Origin: Lactarius indigo
Lineage: Eukaryota > Basidiomycota > Agaricomycetes > Russulales > Russulaceae
Assembly (NCBI GenBank): GCA_025766275.1
Contig: JAFKAC010000082.1
Location: 55,001 to 119,000 of the forward strand
DNA: 64,000 bases
Direction of reading: 5' to 3'
Under the pieces are notes generated by a model. The model saw only the letters and a list, made by a program, of their open reading frames with translations, did not search any database and was not told the DNA's origin. Of this stretch, positions 38,902-48,391 are shown piece after piece; within the stretch, counting starts at the first letter, position 1; the number at the start of each line of letters is the position of its first letter. Position numbers and translations under genes: made by a program.

Positions 38902-39764
38902 TGGATCACGATCTGAGATCACTTTATGGGGTAGTCCATAATGCGGTAGTACGTATTGAAGGTAATTCTGTGCAACTTCCTCTGTACTGAACTTTTCTTT
39001 CTAAGGTATAAAGATGTTGGCCTTTGAGCAACCTTGGTCAGTAATTGTTAATATAGAATCAAATCCTTGGGATGTTGGTAATTTGGTGATAAAGCCGAGG
39101 GCAATTGTTTGGAATGGCAGTGAGTTGTCTGGAAAAATGGGGTTGAGGGGTACCTGTGGTCGCATTGTGAGATTTTTGTTGGCTTGGCAAGTTACCCATC
39201 TGCGCACATAGTCCATTATGTCATCTTTCATTTTGGGCCACCAGTAGTGTTTCTGAATTGCCAGTAGTGTGTTTGTTTGTCCTGGGTGGCCGGCTGAGAT
39301 AAGGTCATGGAATGACTGAATTACCCCCCTCTGCAGGGAGGGATCGTCCACGATCACCAGGCGGGTGCCACGAAAATAAAGGCTGGATGGGTCGCAAGTG
39401 AGAGACAGCTGAATGGTAATGAAATACGACACGTGAGATGCTTGTGCGGTGTGGCAACGGTCGTCCAGCGAGGTGACTTGTGTGAGGTTAATGAAGAACT
39501 GCAATGGCAAAATGGTAACAGCAGTGTTATCCATGTCGACTGGGACCAATGATGGGTGTTGAGACAGAGCATCGGCATGGAGACTGGGACCTGGAATGTG
39601 GCAGAGTCGTATGTGGTAATCTGCAAGGACATTAACAAGGTGAGCGATGCGTTGGTTAATGTTTTGTGGGGAACGGTAGTGGAGGAGGTTTTGATAATCA
39701 ACGAGAATGGTGATGGGGTGTATAGTGGCGATCAGCAGGTGGTGCCAGTGTTCGAGTCCCCGAA
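38902..39764 (-). pseudogene. Element D Pol: RNase H end, integrase finger and DDE core
   Basis: Minus strand: HWHHLLIATIHPITILVDYQN and RSPQNINQRIAHLVNV of RNase H; SLVPVDMDNTAV; the integrase finger (FHDLISAGHPGQTNTLLAIQ, CQAN); the core FITKLPTSQGFDSILTITDQ; and EEVAQNYLQYVLPHYGLPHK-VISDRDP. An in-frame TAA near 39003 interrupts the core. The Asp expected before FITKLP reads Gly (LGFITKLP), so one catalytic carboxylate appears lost. Confidence 0.84.
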
Positions 39765-40460
39765 TGTCACAAACTGATAAACCTGGTCGTGACTCAAGGC
39801 GCTTAGGACCGGTCCGGACCGGACCAGGCTTATGTCATCAACTTCCTAAAGGAGAAATCCGAAATCGGAGTTTGAATTTCGCTCTCTGACGGTCATGTGA
39901 TGTGTCACATGATTACCCTGTCTTTCCAAGTCACATGTGCTAGTGCACGTGTATCAATCAATGGTTGATTGTTTATAGATCAACAAAGATAATCAACCAA
40001 GTCATTAGGAACACGTGTTCCAATCACGGGTTCCGCAGTTGCTGCGGAATCACGCCATCATGACACAATATGGCATCATCGACTGCGGCGCAGTTGTACC
40101 ATGCTTATCCTTTATTCTGATTGGATAGTATTAATAACTTGTCTCTGGAATATTCCAATCCGCAGCATTGCACAGCACTTGTGGACAGGCCCTAAGCCTG
40201 CCCTAAATCTACACACAGACCACCCCCTGTAGTATATAAGCTAGCGCAATCTATCGGACAGTCCCTCAGACTGTCCACTTGTGACATCTTCCCTCTCTTG
40301 CCTCACAGCTCCTTCGAGTGCCCCACCTTGTGTGCGCCACTAATTCCTTTGAGCCAAGACGCCTCCTCTTCATCTTCTTTGACGCTCTCTCTGCCTCTGC
40401 CTTGCCCGATGTCGTCTCCAGCCTTACCCCTCGCTGTCGAGTGACAGTGAGTTCACCACA
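39765..40460. mobile_element. Solo LTR with TATA box in element D RNase H
   Basis: 696 bp, TGTCACAAACTG...GTTCACCACA, flanked by CCGAA at 39760-39764 and 40461-40465. AGTATATAAG at 40231-40240 is a good TATA box on the plus strand. A GGACCGG-type GC-rich repeat lies near 39809-39830. A family distinct from the A-C LTRs. Removing it rejoins the RNase H. Confidence 0.85.
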
Positions 40461-40907
40461 CCGAACGAGAGCGAGGAGTTTGTGATCGTAAACATCGTAA
40501 TTGCGCTTGGCCAGAGATAAGGATTGGGAGAAGTACCTGATGGCTTGTTGTTTCTGTCGTGGGTCGGGTTGCATGAGAATGGCGCCGATTGCAAACAGAG
40601 AGGCATTGGTCTGTAACTGGTACGGTAATGTGGGGTTGGGTTGCCAGAGTGTGGGTCGAGAGCACACTATGGAGAGTAGAGTATTGAGGGCGTGTGTACA
40701 TTCAGGTGTCCAGGTAAAGGTGACTGCCTTCTGCAGAAGGTTAGTGAGTGGTTGTGCAATCTCTGTGTATCGCGGGATGAACAGGCGTTGGTATCTAAGG
40801 ACTCCAAGGGTGCTGCAGACTTGTTTCACCGTGTGCAAGTGGCATGGCCAATCATGAAGTCCAGAGACTTTATCAGCTCCCATTTGTATAGTTCGATCCA
40901 AGATAGT
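40461..40907 (-). pseudogene. Element D Pol: RT connection and RNase H start
   Basis: Minus strand: ILDRTIQMGADKVSGLHDWP, RYQRLFIPRYTEIAQPL, PYQLQTNASLFAIGAILMQPD (the first RNase H Asp is Asn: QTNAS) and RYFSQSLSLAKRNYDVYDHKLLALVR. Interrupted on both sides by solo LTRs. An old, inactive copy. Confidence 0.84.
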
Positions 40908-41415
40908 TGTTACGGTACGGACTTGATGACTCATTGCACACGACTCATGACTGGTTATGACTACGGTCCGGTATCAGTATTAGTCATGGACTCTTACTTC
41001 GCATCAGTCAGCATAGTAGTTCGCATGTGATTGTGACTCGTGTATGACTCATTCCTAGGATAGCTGTACTAGGGTTCGAGCTAGTTACGCTATTGGTTAC
41101 GTACTATTCCAGTGGTGCTTTAAAGCCCACGTGTATCTGTATAAGTAGTCGACTTAGAAGACCAAGAGTCCCCATCTTGGTCTTCTTCAATCCACCACTT
41201 GACTCGTCCTTTGCTTGCCTTAGTCTCGAACTAAGTGTACTTCCACTTGCATCCACCAAGGGATACTCTTCTTCATCTTGTCGCTGCAGTGTGTGCCGGT
41301 AGCGCCCCTGTTCAGCTTGTGTTGGGTTGACACGTGGTCCCCATTCACCTATCTGTGCTAAGTCGATTACGCCTATTCCAAGTCCAAGTCGGACTAACGC
41401 CGGTGGAGCGTAACA
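40908..41415 (+). mobile_element. Solo LTR of the B family in element D RT
   Basis: 508 bp, TGTTACGG...GCGTAACA, flanked by ATAGT at 40903-40907 and 41416-41420. Closely similar to 16986-17493. Removing it restores YLGMTI-LDRTIQ of the RT. Confidence 0.93.
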
Positions 41416-42649
41416 ATAGTCATGCCGAGATAGTCAATTGTAGTGCGTTCGAAGGCACATTTGGAAAGCTTTAGAAAATAGCTTTCATCTAGCAGTATCT
41501 GCAGTACTTGTCCAACAATCAATCAATGGCGTGAATAGTCCAAGGTAGTGGTGATTAGAATGTTGTCCATATATATGTACAGTTCTGTTGGGTATTTTAG
41601 CAGGAGGGCTCAAAAGATGCAATTCATTGCTCGGACAAAGGTTGCAGGAGAATTTGTGAGCCCAAAATACATAACCATGGATTTGAACAACCCACGAGGT
41701 GTTTTGAACGCAGCTTTCCATTGGTCCCATCCTTAATACAGATATTGTTGTAGCCCCACTGGATGTCGAACTTTGTGAACAGTGTTTTATCGGCCAGTTG
41801 ATCCAGCAGGTTGGAGATCAGTGGGATTGGATAGGTGTCCTTCAGTGTTATCTGATTGAGCGGCTTGTAGTCCTGGACCAGCCATAGTTTACTGTCACTC
41901 TTCTTTCTAAAGAAGAATGACAAGGCATAAGGTGACTTAGATTCTCGAATGTAACCTTTTTCTAGGTGTTCCTGGAGGAACTCGTTGAGGTGTGTTAGTT
42001 CTTTAGCATTTAACGGACATATATTGCACTTCAGTGTGGCTGGTGCGTTTGGTAGGAGCGTGATCACATGATCATCTTCTTGTTCCAGGGGGAAGTGCAT
42101 TGTGGCTTTTTCTGAGAATACAACTGACCATGGTTCGTAATGGGTGGGTAGTCCCTCCTCCTTTGTTGGTATTCTTTCTGCCATTTGTTGTGCAATAGTC
42201 GCGATAATTGCAACTTTATCAATCGCAACCTGGCGAAGTTCTCCCTCAAGGCGATTCTCCAGCCAGTTGATTTGCAGGTTCATTTCTCGAAACCATGGGT
42301 GTCCGAGGATTATCCTAGGATGACTGAGGCAAGTGACATATAGTAGTGTTTCATACCGATGTTGTCCCCAACTGATTGTCGCTTTACAGGCCATTGTTAT
42401 ACTTCCGTTCTCATTGGGGGTACCGTTGACATTGTATATGAGTCGATCCTTCACAGGATATGTTTGCAGCGCAAATTTGGTGATGCATTCAGCATCGATG
42501 AAATTATCTGAAGCGCCAGAATTGACTAGAGCCAATATGTTTTCTGTTGTTCCTACCAGGGGGAGTTCAAGAGTGATGTAGCGGTATGACTTATCGCGTA
42601 CAACTAGACCAAGGGAAGTGTTAGTGAACTGAACTGGTAACACGCTCAA
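41416..42649 (-). pseudogene. Element D Pol: protease and reverse transcriptase
   Basis: Minus strand from about 42649: LSVLPVQFTNTSLGLVV; protease VNSGASDNFIDAECI (the catalytic Asp of D-S-G is Asn); RT (YALSFFFRKKSDSKLWLVQDY, FTKFDIQWGYNN). A frameshift lies near 41730, then MYFGLTNSPATF and a catalytic box YIYMDNILITT, where the second Asp is Asn. An in-frame stop lies near 41610. Gag and 5' LTR are missing, so D is 5'-truncated here. Confidence 0.84.
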
Positions 42650-43343
42650 GCCTAGTGCGGAGACAAGTCACGCGCCGAACGTACAGTCACTGCGGAGAAT
42701 ATGCACACGTGAGGTCTTTATACAAGACCAAAGGCAAGGTGATCACGCAGTGGTATGCTGAGTGGAGAACCAAGAGGACAAGTTAACATTGGAGAAGAGT
42801 AAGGGAAATACAAGAAAATGCGCACCTGAGTGGAGAACCAAGAGGACAAGTTGGTTCCACTCAGGACGCTACATGAGGGTTTATATACACTGCTGCGGCT
42901 GAGTTTGAATTACTATAGAACCTTATTACTAAAGGTACATGTAATAGTAATGAGTCAGACGCTGACGCGTCGTATCTAATAATAGCCTTATCTTATTGTG
43001 CTAACTGATGCACAGTCATTAAGGCTGACAGAACAATGACGTGTCCTTATCTATGAGTCACAACCCTATAACAATGTAGTCTAGAACTATCTAGAATGTT
43101 CCCTGCTTATCGTTGATACCCTAAACCGTCGCTAAACACAAGAACGACTGGTAAAGGAGTAATATTGGGTTCGAGAAGTTGAGGAATATAGATCCGATAA
43201 TCCGGCCGATGGCGACTTTAACCGAAGGCACACCAACGCGGGACCGAAAGAGCCGAAGCCGACCGAGGTGAGAGCGATGTAGTCTTAACGCGACGTGGGG
43301 CTGCGAATAGCCGAGATATAGCCGAATACGCACACACGGGTGC
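42650..43343. other. Unassigned, LTR-like sequence with a 27-bp direct repeat
   Basis: No coding region recognised. A 27-bp repeat starting CTGAGTGGAGAACC lies at 42758-42784 and 42826-42852, followed by its partial inverse (GGTTCCACTCAGG) at about 42852. Similar internal duplications mark the solo LTRs at 24552 and 38365, so this may be another LTR. I could not fix its ends or a target duplication. Confidence 0.4.
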
Positions 43344-43348
43344 TTCGC

Positions 43349-43860
43349 TGTTACGCTCCACTGGCGTCAGTCCAACTTGGACTTTGGACAAGTGTAATCG
43401 ACTTAGCGAGATTAAGGCGAATGGGGACCATGTGTCAACCCAACGCAAGCTGAACAGGGGCACACGGGCACACGCTGCAGCAAAAAGGGGTGAAGAAGAC
43501 CTATCCCTTGATGTGTAGAAGCGAAGGTGCACTTAGTCAGAGACTTAAGGCAAACGAGAGACGAGTCAAGTGGTGGATTGAAGAAGACCAAGATGGGGAC
43601 TCTTGGTCTTCTGAGTCGACTACTTATACAAATACGCGCAGGCTTTAAAGCGCCGCTGGAATAGTAAGTATCCAGTAGTGTAACTAGCTTGAACCCTAGT
43701 ACAGCTATCCTAGGAATGAGTCATACATGAGTCACAATCACATGCGAACTACTATGCTGACTGATGCGATATAAGAGTCCATGACTAATACTGATACCGG
43801 ACCGTAGTCATAACTGGTCATGAGTCGTGTGTGATGAGTCATCAAGTCCGTACCGTAACA
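43349..43860 (-). mobile_element. Solo LTR of the B family
   Basis: 512 bp, TGTTACGCTCC...CCGTAACA in the same orientation as element B, flanked by TTCGC at 43344-43348 and 43861-43865. It retains the palindrome and TATA region and diverges by scattered substitutions and small indels. Confidence 0.93.
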
Positions 43861-43865
43861 TTCGC

Positions 43866-44663
43866 AAAATCAAAATAGAATAGATGTCGTAGATAATTGA
43901 ATAGTAGAATATGAGCGTATGAATAGAATGAAGTCGCTATGGGCTCCCCGAAGGTTGCTGCTGTAGTACCTGTGATATAGAGCTATTTATGTGCTGCCAC
44001 TCGCCGACCGAATCCGCACCTCGCCACTTTTCCCTTGCTGACCATCCATCTTACTCTCCTGCCTTAAACCCACACCGGTCTGATCCGCTCTTCTCTGGGG
44101 TGTCGCCTTACCAACCCTAGGTGCTGCTTTGCCTATTTGCGCCATGGCCGCGCCTGTGATTCTGCTCGGCCGCTCCGGTATGTCGCTATTCGCCATGTTG
44201 GCCCTGATCGGTTTCTGGGGCTTTCACGTGTACCGCGCTAATATAGGCACCGTCCCGTACCCCACGCTGGGGCCGCACCCGTGATTGCAGCAGTAGGCTA
44301 CCGTTCGCATATGCGGCTAGAATCTTTGGGCGTCTCGGCCCATCACCACGGGCCGCTCTTCCCGCCACCGAGAGTGACCAATCGCAATACTCTAGACGGG
44401 CCAGTCGGGCCGGTCTGCTGCATATTGTCGTATTAGCTTAGATCTGTGAAAATTAATGCTTAGCGGCGCGCCGGGCGTATCATTTCCCCTCTTGGCTGAG
44501 CTTCTGACTGTCCTCAGTCAGTCGGCGCAATAGCATCGCGTGGTAGAAGTCTACGGGTGGTGCCGGTGGCATGAGAACGGTCCGCGAGTCCGCCATACGT
44601 TGTCGCTGATATTGTTATCGTCGGCCTTTCGTCGTTTTTCTTCCTTGAGTCGGTTCTTCCAGC
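43866..44663. other. Upstream region of the first host-type gene
   Basis: No convincing gene. Two short minus-strand frames (43987-44196, 44186-44368) lack recognisable features. The part near 44400-44640 is presumably the promoter and leader of the gene starting at 44664. No clear TATA box was seen. Confidence 0.4.
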
Positions 44664-46165
44664 ATGTCGCAAAAATCCTGTGTGTTTTCGTTCGCTAAGT
44701 TGTCGCTCTTGTGCCTTCGCCCTGAGTTTGAGAGGACCGATCTGGATGCTGCGTCGGCCGATGAGCTAGCGCAGACCTTTTCGTTGGCTCTAGTGAGTAC
44801 TTGTCGGCTTCGATCCGTGCTGATTGTGGTTGATTGGGTTGACAGGAACTTGTCATTTCGTCGGCGATCGAGGCTGGCGTAGATGTTGGCGCCGATCAGG
44901 AGGTGGACGCTCTTGTTGGCACTGCACGCAGCTGCCTGCTTCCGTTCGCTTCGGTGGCTTGGCTTGAACATTCGCCTCGTCTTGTCGCTGGGAGCGAGGA
45001 GCAGCTGGGCTCCTTCTCGGTGCCGTTGGTTCCGCCTAGGTCGGCCGATATACCCGGTGACTACGCGCGGCTCGCCAAGTACCGCCGACAGGTGGAGGCT
45101 GGTACTTTGTCTCGCGCCGAGTTTGAGGCTCACCGTGTGGCCATTCTCGCGGCTGACACCAGGCCCGAGATGCCACCATCGCTGCCGGTTCCATCACCAC
45201 TCTTCCGGTCGTCCGCGCACCCACTCGGCCCTTCACCCGTCGGCGGTTCTCCCGCCTTCGGCTTATCAGAACTCTTTTTGCAGAGTTCCATCCAATCTCC
45301 CACCCTTCGTGCGGCTGGGGCGGCGCCTTCCCCGTCTGGTGCCGCCGCCACGCTTTCTGAGGAGCCCGTGGTCGCTTCCGGGTTGGGGACCGGTCGTGGC
45401 GTTAAGCACGGTCGTACGCCCAAGTTGATGGATGTTACGTTGATCGCTGGGTGGCGGCGGGTGCGTCTCGGTTGACTTCTCTTGAGTGTTGGCTAACCTG
45501 TCTTCTAGTGCGTGACTTGCATCAAGAGCAAGGTGAAATGCACGCCTGTTGTCGGTAGTTTGCCGCCATATCCATGCTGGCGGTGCGTTCATGGGGAGCG
45601 CGCGTGTGTTCGGGCGCTGCTTCTGCACCGTCGCCGCCGTCGGGGAGGCACGGTGGCGCCTCCCCGTGTTCCCTCTCCTGGTGTTGCTTCGCCTGGTGTT
45701 GCTTCACCCGGTGTTGCTTCACCCGGTGCTGCTTTGCCTGGCAGTGCTCGCGCCGGCTCGTTCTCTGGTAACGCTCGCGCCGGCGCCTTTTTCGGTCCCC
45801 CAGAGGACTGTTCAGGCGTCGAGCTTGCCGCTACCATCGTCTTCTATCGCGCTGAGCTTGCTCGCATGATGGCTTCTCGTACTCTTATCGACGAGAACAT
45901 CATCTTCTTGCGTTTCCAGCTGGCCAGTTATCTCGGCATGATGGTTGAGCCCGGCACTTCTCTCGGGCAGCCGCCGCCGAAGTGGCCGCGAATGCACGCT
46001 TCGTCAAAGGGTAAGGAGCGAGCGATCAACATTGACGCGCTCTCGGATGATGATGCCGAAGCGGCTGATGAGGATGAAATTGAAGACGGGACCGAATACA
46101 AGTATGAGGAGGAAGATGCCGAAATGGACTGGGCGGGCATTTCCGGGGATCTCGGTGCCGAGTAA
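44664..46165 (+). CDS. Zn(II)2Cys6-cluster protein with acidic tail (three exons)
   Basis: Exons 44664-44792, 44846-45460 and 45509-46165; 466 residues. Intron 1 is GTGAGT...GACAG (53 nt). Intron 2 is GTGCGT...GGCTAACC...TCTAG (48 nt). Both are phase 0. The N-terminal half resembles the two genes downstream (AYARL/YRRQVEAGTLSRAEFE-type end). Exon 3 opens with a perfect binuclear cluster: Cys-x2-Cys-x6-Cys-x11-Cys-x2-Cys-x6-Cys (CVTCIKSKVKC, CWRCVHGERAC), followed by an Arg run, a VASPG repeat (15-bp minisatellite near 45678-45750), a helical segment (ELARMMASRTLIDENIIF), KGKERAIN and a strongly acidic tail. Probably a nuclear DNA-binding protein. The cluster is central rather than N-terminal. 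If intron 2 is retained, translation stops within a few codons and the cluster is lost. Confidence 0.75.
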
Positions 46166-46417
46166 GCCGCGGTCGCCCGATGTACCTTTTTAGAACACTT
46201 GTAAATAGACTTTCCGTGTTGCCCTGTGCCTTAGAATGCATGTAGCTTGCCATGTTTCGTTGAAATGAGTTAGCGCCGACTGCGTTAGCGCCAATTGCCT
46301 TGCGCTTCTTCTTGCGCTTTCCCCCCTGAAAAATAATTTTGGCTGTCCTCAGCCGCCGCGTCCTGTCGGCTTGTCAGCGCCAGCGGTACTTTTGTTGCGC
46401 TTGCAGTGTGAGTAGGG

Positions 46418-47078
46418 ATGGGTCCTTTTCTTCCTTCGCGCTCGATGCCTGTTCCTTCAAATAGCTCTAGCTCGGGGGATTCGAGCGATGGTGAACACTG
46501 TCGTGCCTATGTGCGTGCGATCGCGCAGCTGGCCGTGCTTTCCGAGCGGTGGTTCGGTCTTCAGCGCCGCCCCATGGACGTTGCCAAATTCCTTCTGGAG
46601 TTCTATCGCGCTTGGGTACGATGCTTCTTTTTGCTTGTCTTCGCTAGACGCCTAACTTCTCCAGGAATATGCCGAGCGCATGGCCACCCGTGCTGGTGTT
46701 CATAGCCTCGCCGAGTCCGCTCGGGAGCTTCAGACCATCATCGAGGAAGCTGCCGCACCTCATGCTGAGCTGGAATGGCTTCTATTATTCCCTGGCGTTT
46801 TCAAGGAGCACAAGTCGCAGCTCATTCGGTATGCCGTCGTATTCAGCCACGCTCAGTCCGCCGTTATCGCGAACGTTATCCATGGACCGGGGGTATCTGT
46901 GCTTCGGGACCCGTACGTCTTAGCCGTTGCCGAGTTTCGGGACCTTCTCGCTGCGGGCGTTATCAGTTTCGACGAGTATCAGTGGCAGGAGGAGTGGCTC
47001 AGTCGGGCTAGTTTACTGGCCAAGACCGCGCAGCGAAGCTCTTCAGTGACCGAGGGGGTATCGCATGATGCGGAGTAG
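46418..47078 (+). CDS. Unknown protein, second of three tandem paralogs (two exons)
   Basis: Exons 46418-46615 and 46665-47078; 203 residues. Intron GTACGA...GCCTAACTTCTCCAG, 49 nt, phase 0. Ser-rich start, then an all-helical-looking protein with LLEFYRAW at the exon end, EYAERMATRAGV, APHAELEWLLLFPGVFKEH and EFRDLLAAGVISFDEYQWQEEW. The last two blocks recur in the next gene (APFADVNWLLEFPMVTEH; EFESLRAAGDISREDYYWY), and the intron sits at the same place. No known domain recognised and function unknown. It is not obviously a transposon protein. Confidence 0.68.
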
Positions 47079-47244
47079 CGTTCCTTGTACCTGCCCGGCC
47101 TTTGTAATTGGCATACTACAACCTGTTATTAAATGGTGTCTCTTGTGTCGATCTTCGTCCATTGACATGTGAAAAGAGTCTGTAGCGAGTTGTCTCGCCT
47201 TAAAGTGGCTTGTTCACTATGAGCCGGTCCTAACGTTCCCTGCC

Positions 47245-48031
47245 ATGGCTGATACTGGTCGTGACTCTGATGCCTACTTGCCCGAGGGTTTGCTCAAGGC
47301 TGCCTTCAATTCTGCTTTGACTAGTTTCTTTGTGTTTGGCGAAACTTGGTCGCAGTGTCCTCGCCAGGCGCCGCAGATCGCGTCGTGGCTACACTTGTTC
47401 CAGGGGTCGTGGGTACGTTGGTAGATCTATGTGTTTTGTTCATTCCATGGTGATTGTGCACTTCTAGGATTATCTTTGGCTGATGGCAGATGCTGCTAAC
47501 GATGGCGAGATGGGGGCCGACGCATATGCCCTGCGTTCACTTGTTCGGACCAAGGCCGCACCGTTTGCGGATGTTAATTGGCTGCTCGAGTTCCCCATGG
47601 TTACTGAGCACGTTCGAAGCCGTGTGTTGCTGTATACGGGGGTCTTATGTCGCACGCAGAGCACTGCTCTTGAGGAGTGTCTCGCCGGAACGCTGGTTAG
47701 CAAGCAGGTCCCGGATGTTTATGATCGTGCCGCTATTGAGTTTGAGTCGCTTCGGGCTGCCGGGGACATTTCACGCGAGGACTATTATTGGTACCTCTCG
47801 AAGTTGCAATCTGACCGGCTGACGGTGATTTGCAAGCAAGGGTTGCTCCCGAAGATCATGCATCTGGGCCGCTCGCCTCGCGGTATGCTTTGCCTATTTC
47901 TTTTTCGCCACTTTATGCCTAATCGCTTTGCTGTAGAGTTGCACGTTGGTACTGGCGCCAAAGGTTATTTTGTTGCTGGCGCGGAAGACGGTGCAGAGGA
48001 CGATGGTGGTGGGACTGGGGTAGGTGTCTGA
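47245..48031 (+). CDS. Unknown protein, third of three tandem paralogs (three exons)
   Basis: Exons 47245-47412, 47468-47882 and 47937-48031; 225 residues. Intron 1 GTACGT...CTTCTAG (55 nt, phase 0). Intron 2 GTATGC...CCTAATC...CTGTAG (54 nt, phase 1); this second intron is also open if unspliced, so it is less certain. Blocks: HLFQGSW at the exon end, DYLWLMADAA, APFADVNWLLEFPMVTEH, AAIEFESLRAAGDISREDYYWY and VICKQGLLPKIM. Acidic, Gly-rich end. A paralog of the gene at 46418. AATAATAAAG near 48312 is a plausible poly(A) signal. Confidence 0.68.
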
Positions 48032-48391
48032 GGACTGTCGCGTTGGATCGTGAAGGAGCGGTGGCGCTGGTATACCCGGAATCTTGGTAGCGAGCTTGTA
48101 GCGGCCTCCTGCTGTACTGGAGAAGTTATTTATCTTGATGTGTGAGAGTCCCCGTGGGCGTTGGCTATTGCGGAAGTTCGGTGTTTTAGTTGGCCCGGTA
48201 CCGCGGAAACAGGCTTGTTAGGCCGGCATGTGTGTGCTTGGTGCGCTTGGGGTTCGGCCTCGTGTAGCGGGTATATCATGTGTCATTTCACTGTGCTCAT
48301 AGGATTAAAGGCAATAATAAAGTAAGACTATAGAAAATTAAATTCCAGAAATGGCTCTTTCACAGCCCGTGTTTTCGCACTTATGGAATGT
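48032..48391. other. 3' flank of the tandem genes and left edge of element G
   Basis: No gene. It holds the likely 3' untranslated region of the preceding gene. No LTR for element G is recognisable here, so G appears truncated on this side or its LTR is too diverged to see. Confidence 0.4.

Noticed and set aside
42650..43343. A definite solo LTR call
   Set aside because: Although it has LTR-like repeats, I could not find matching TG/CA ends with a target duplication.
44615..45133. A 172-codon minus-strand frame across the first host-type gene
   Set aside because: The plus strand has a consistent three-exon model with good splice sites and a zinc cluster; the minus frame has no features.
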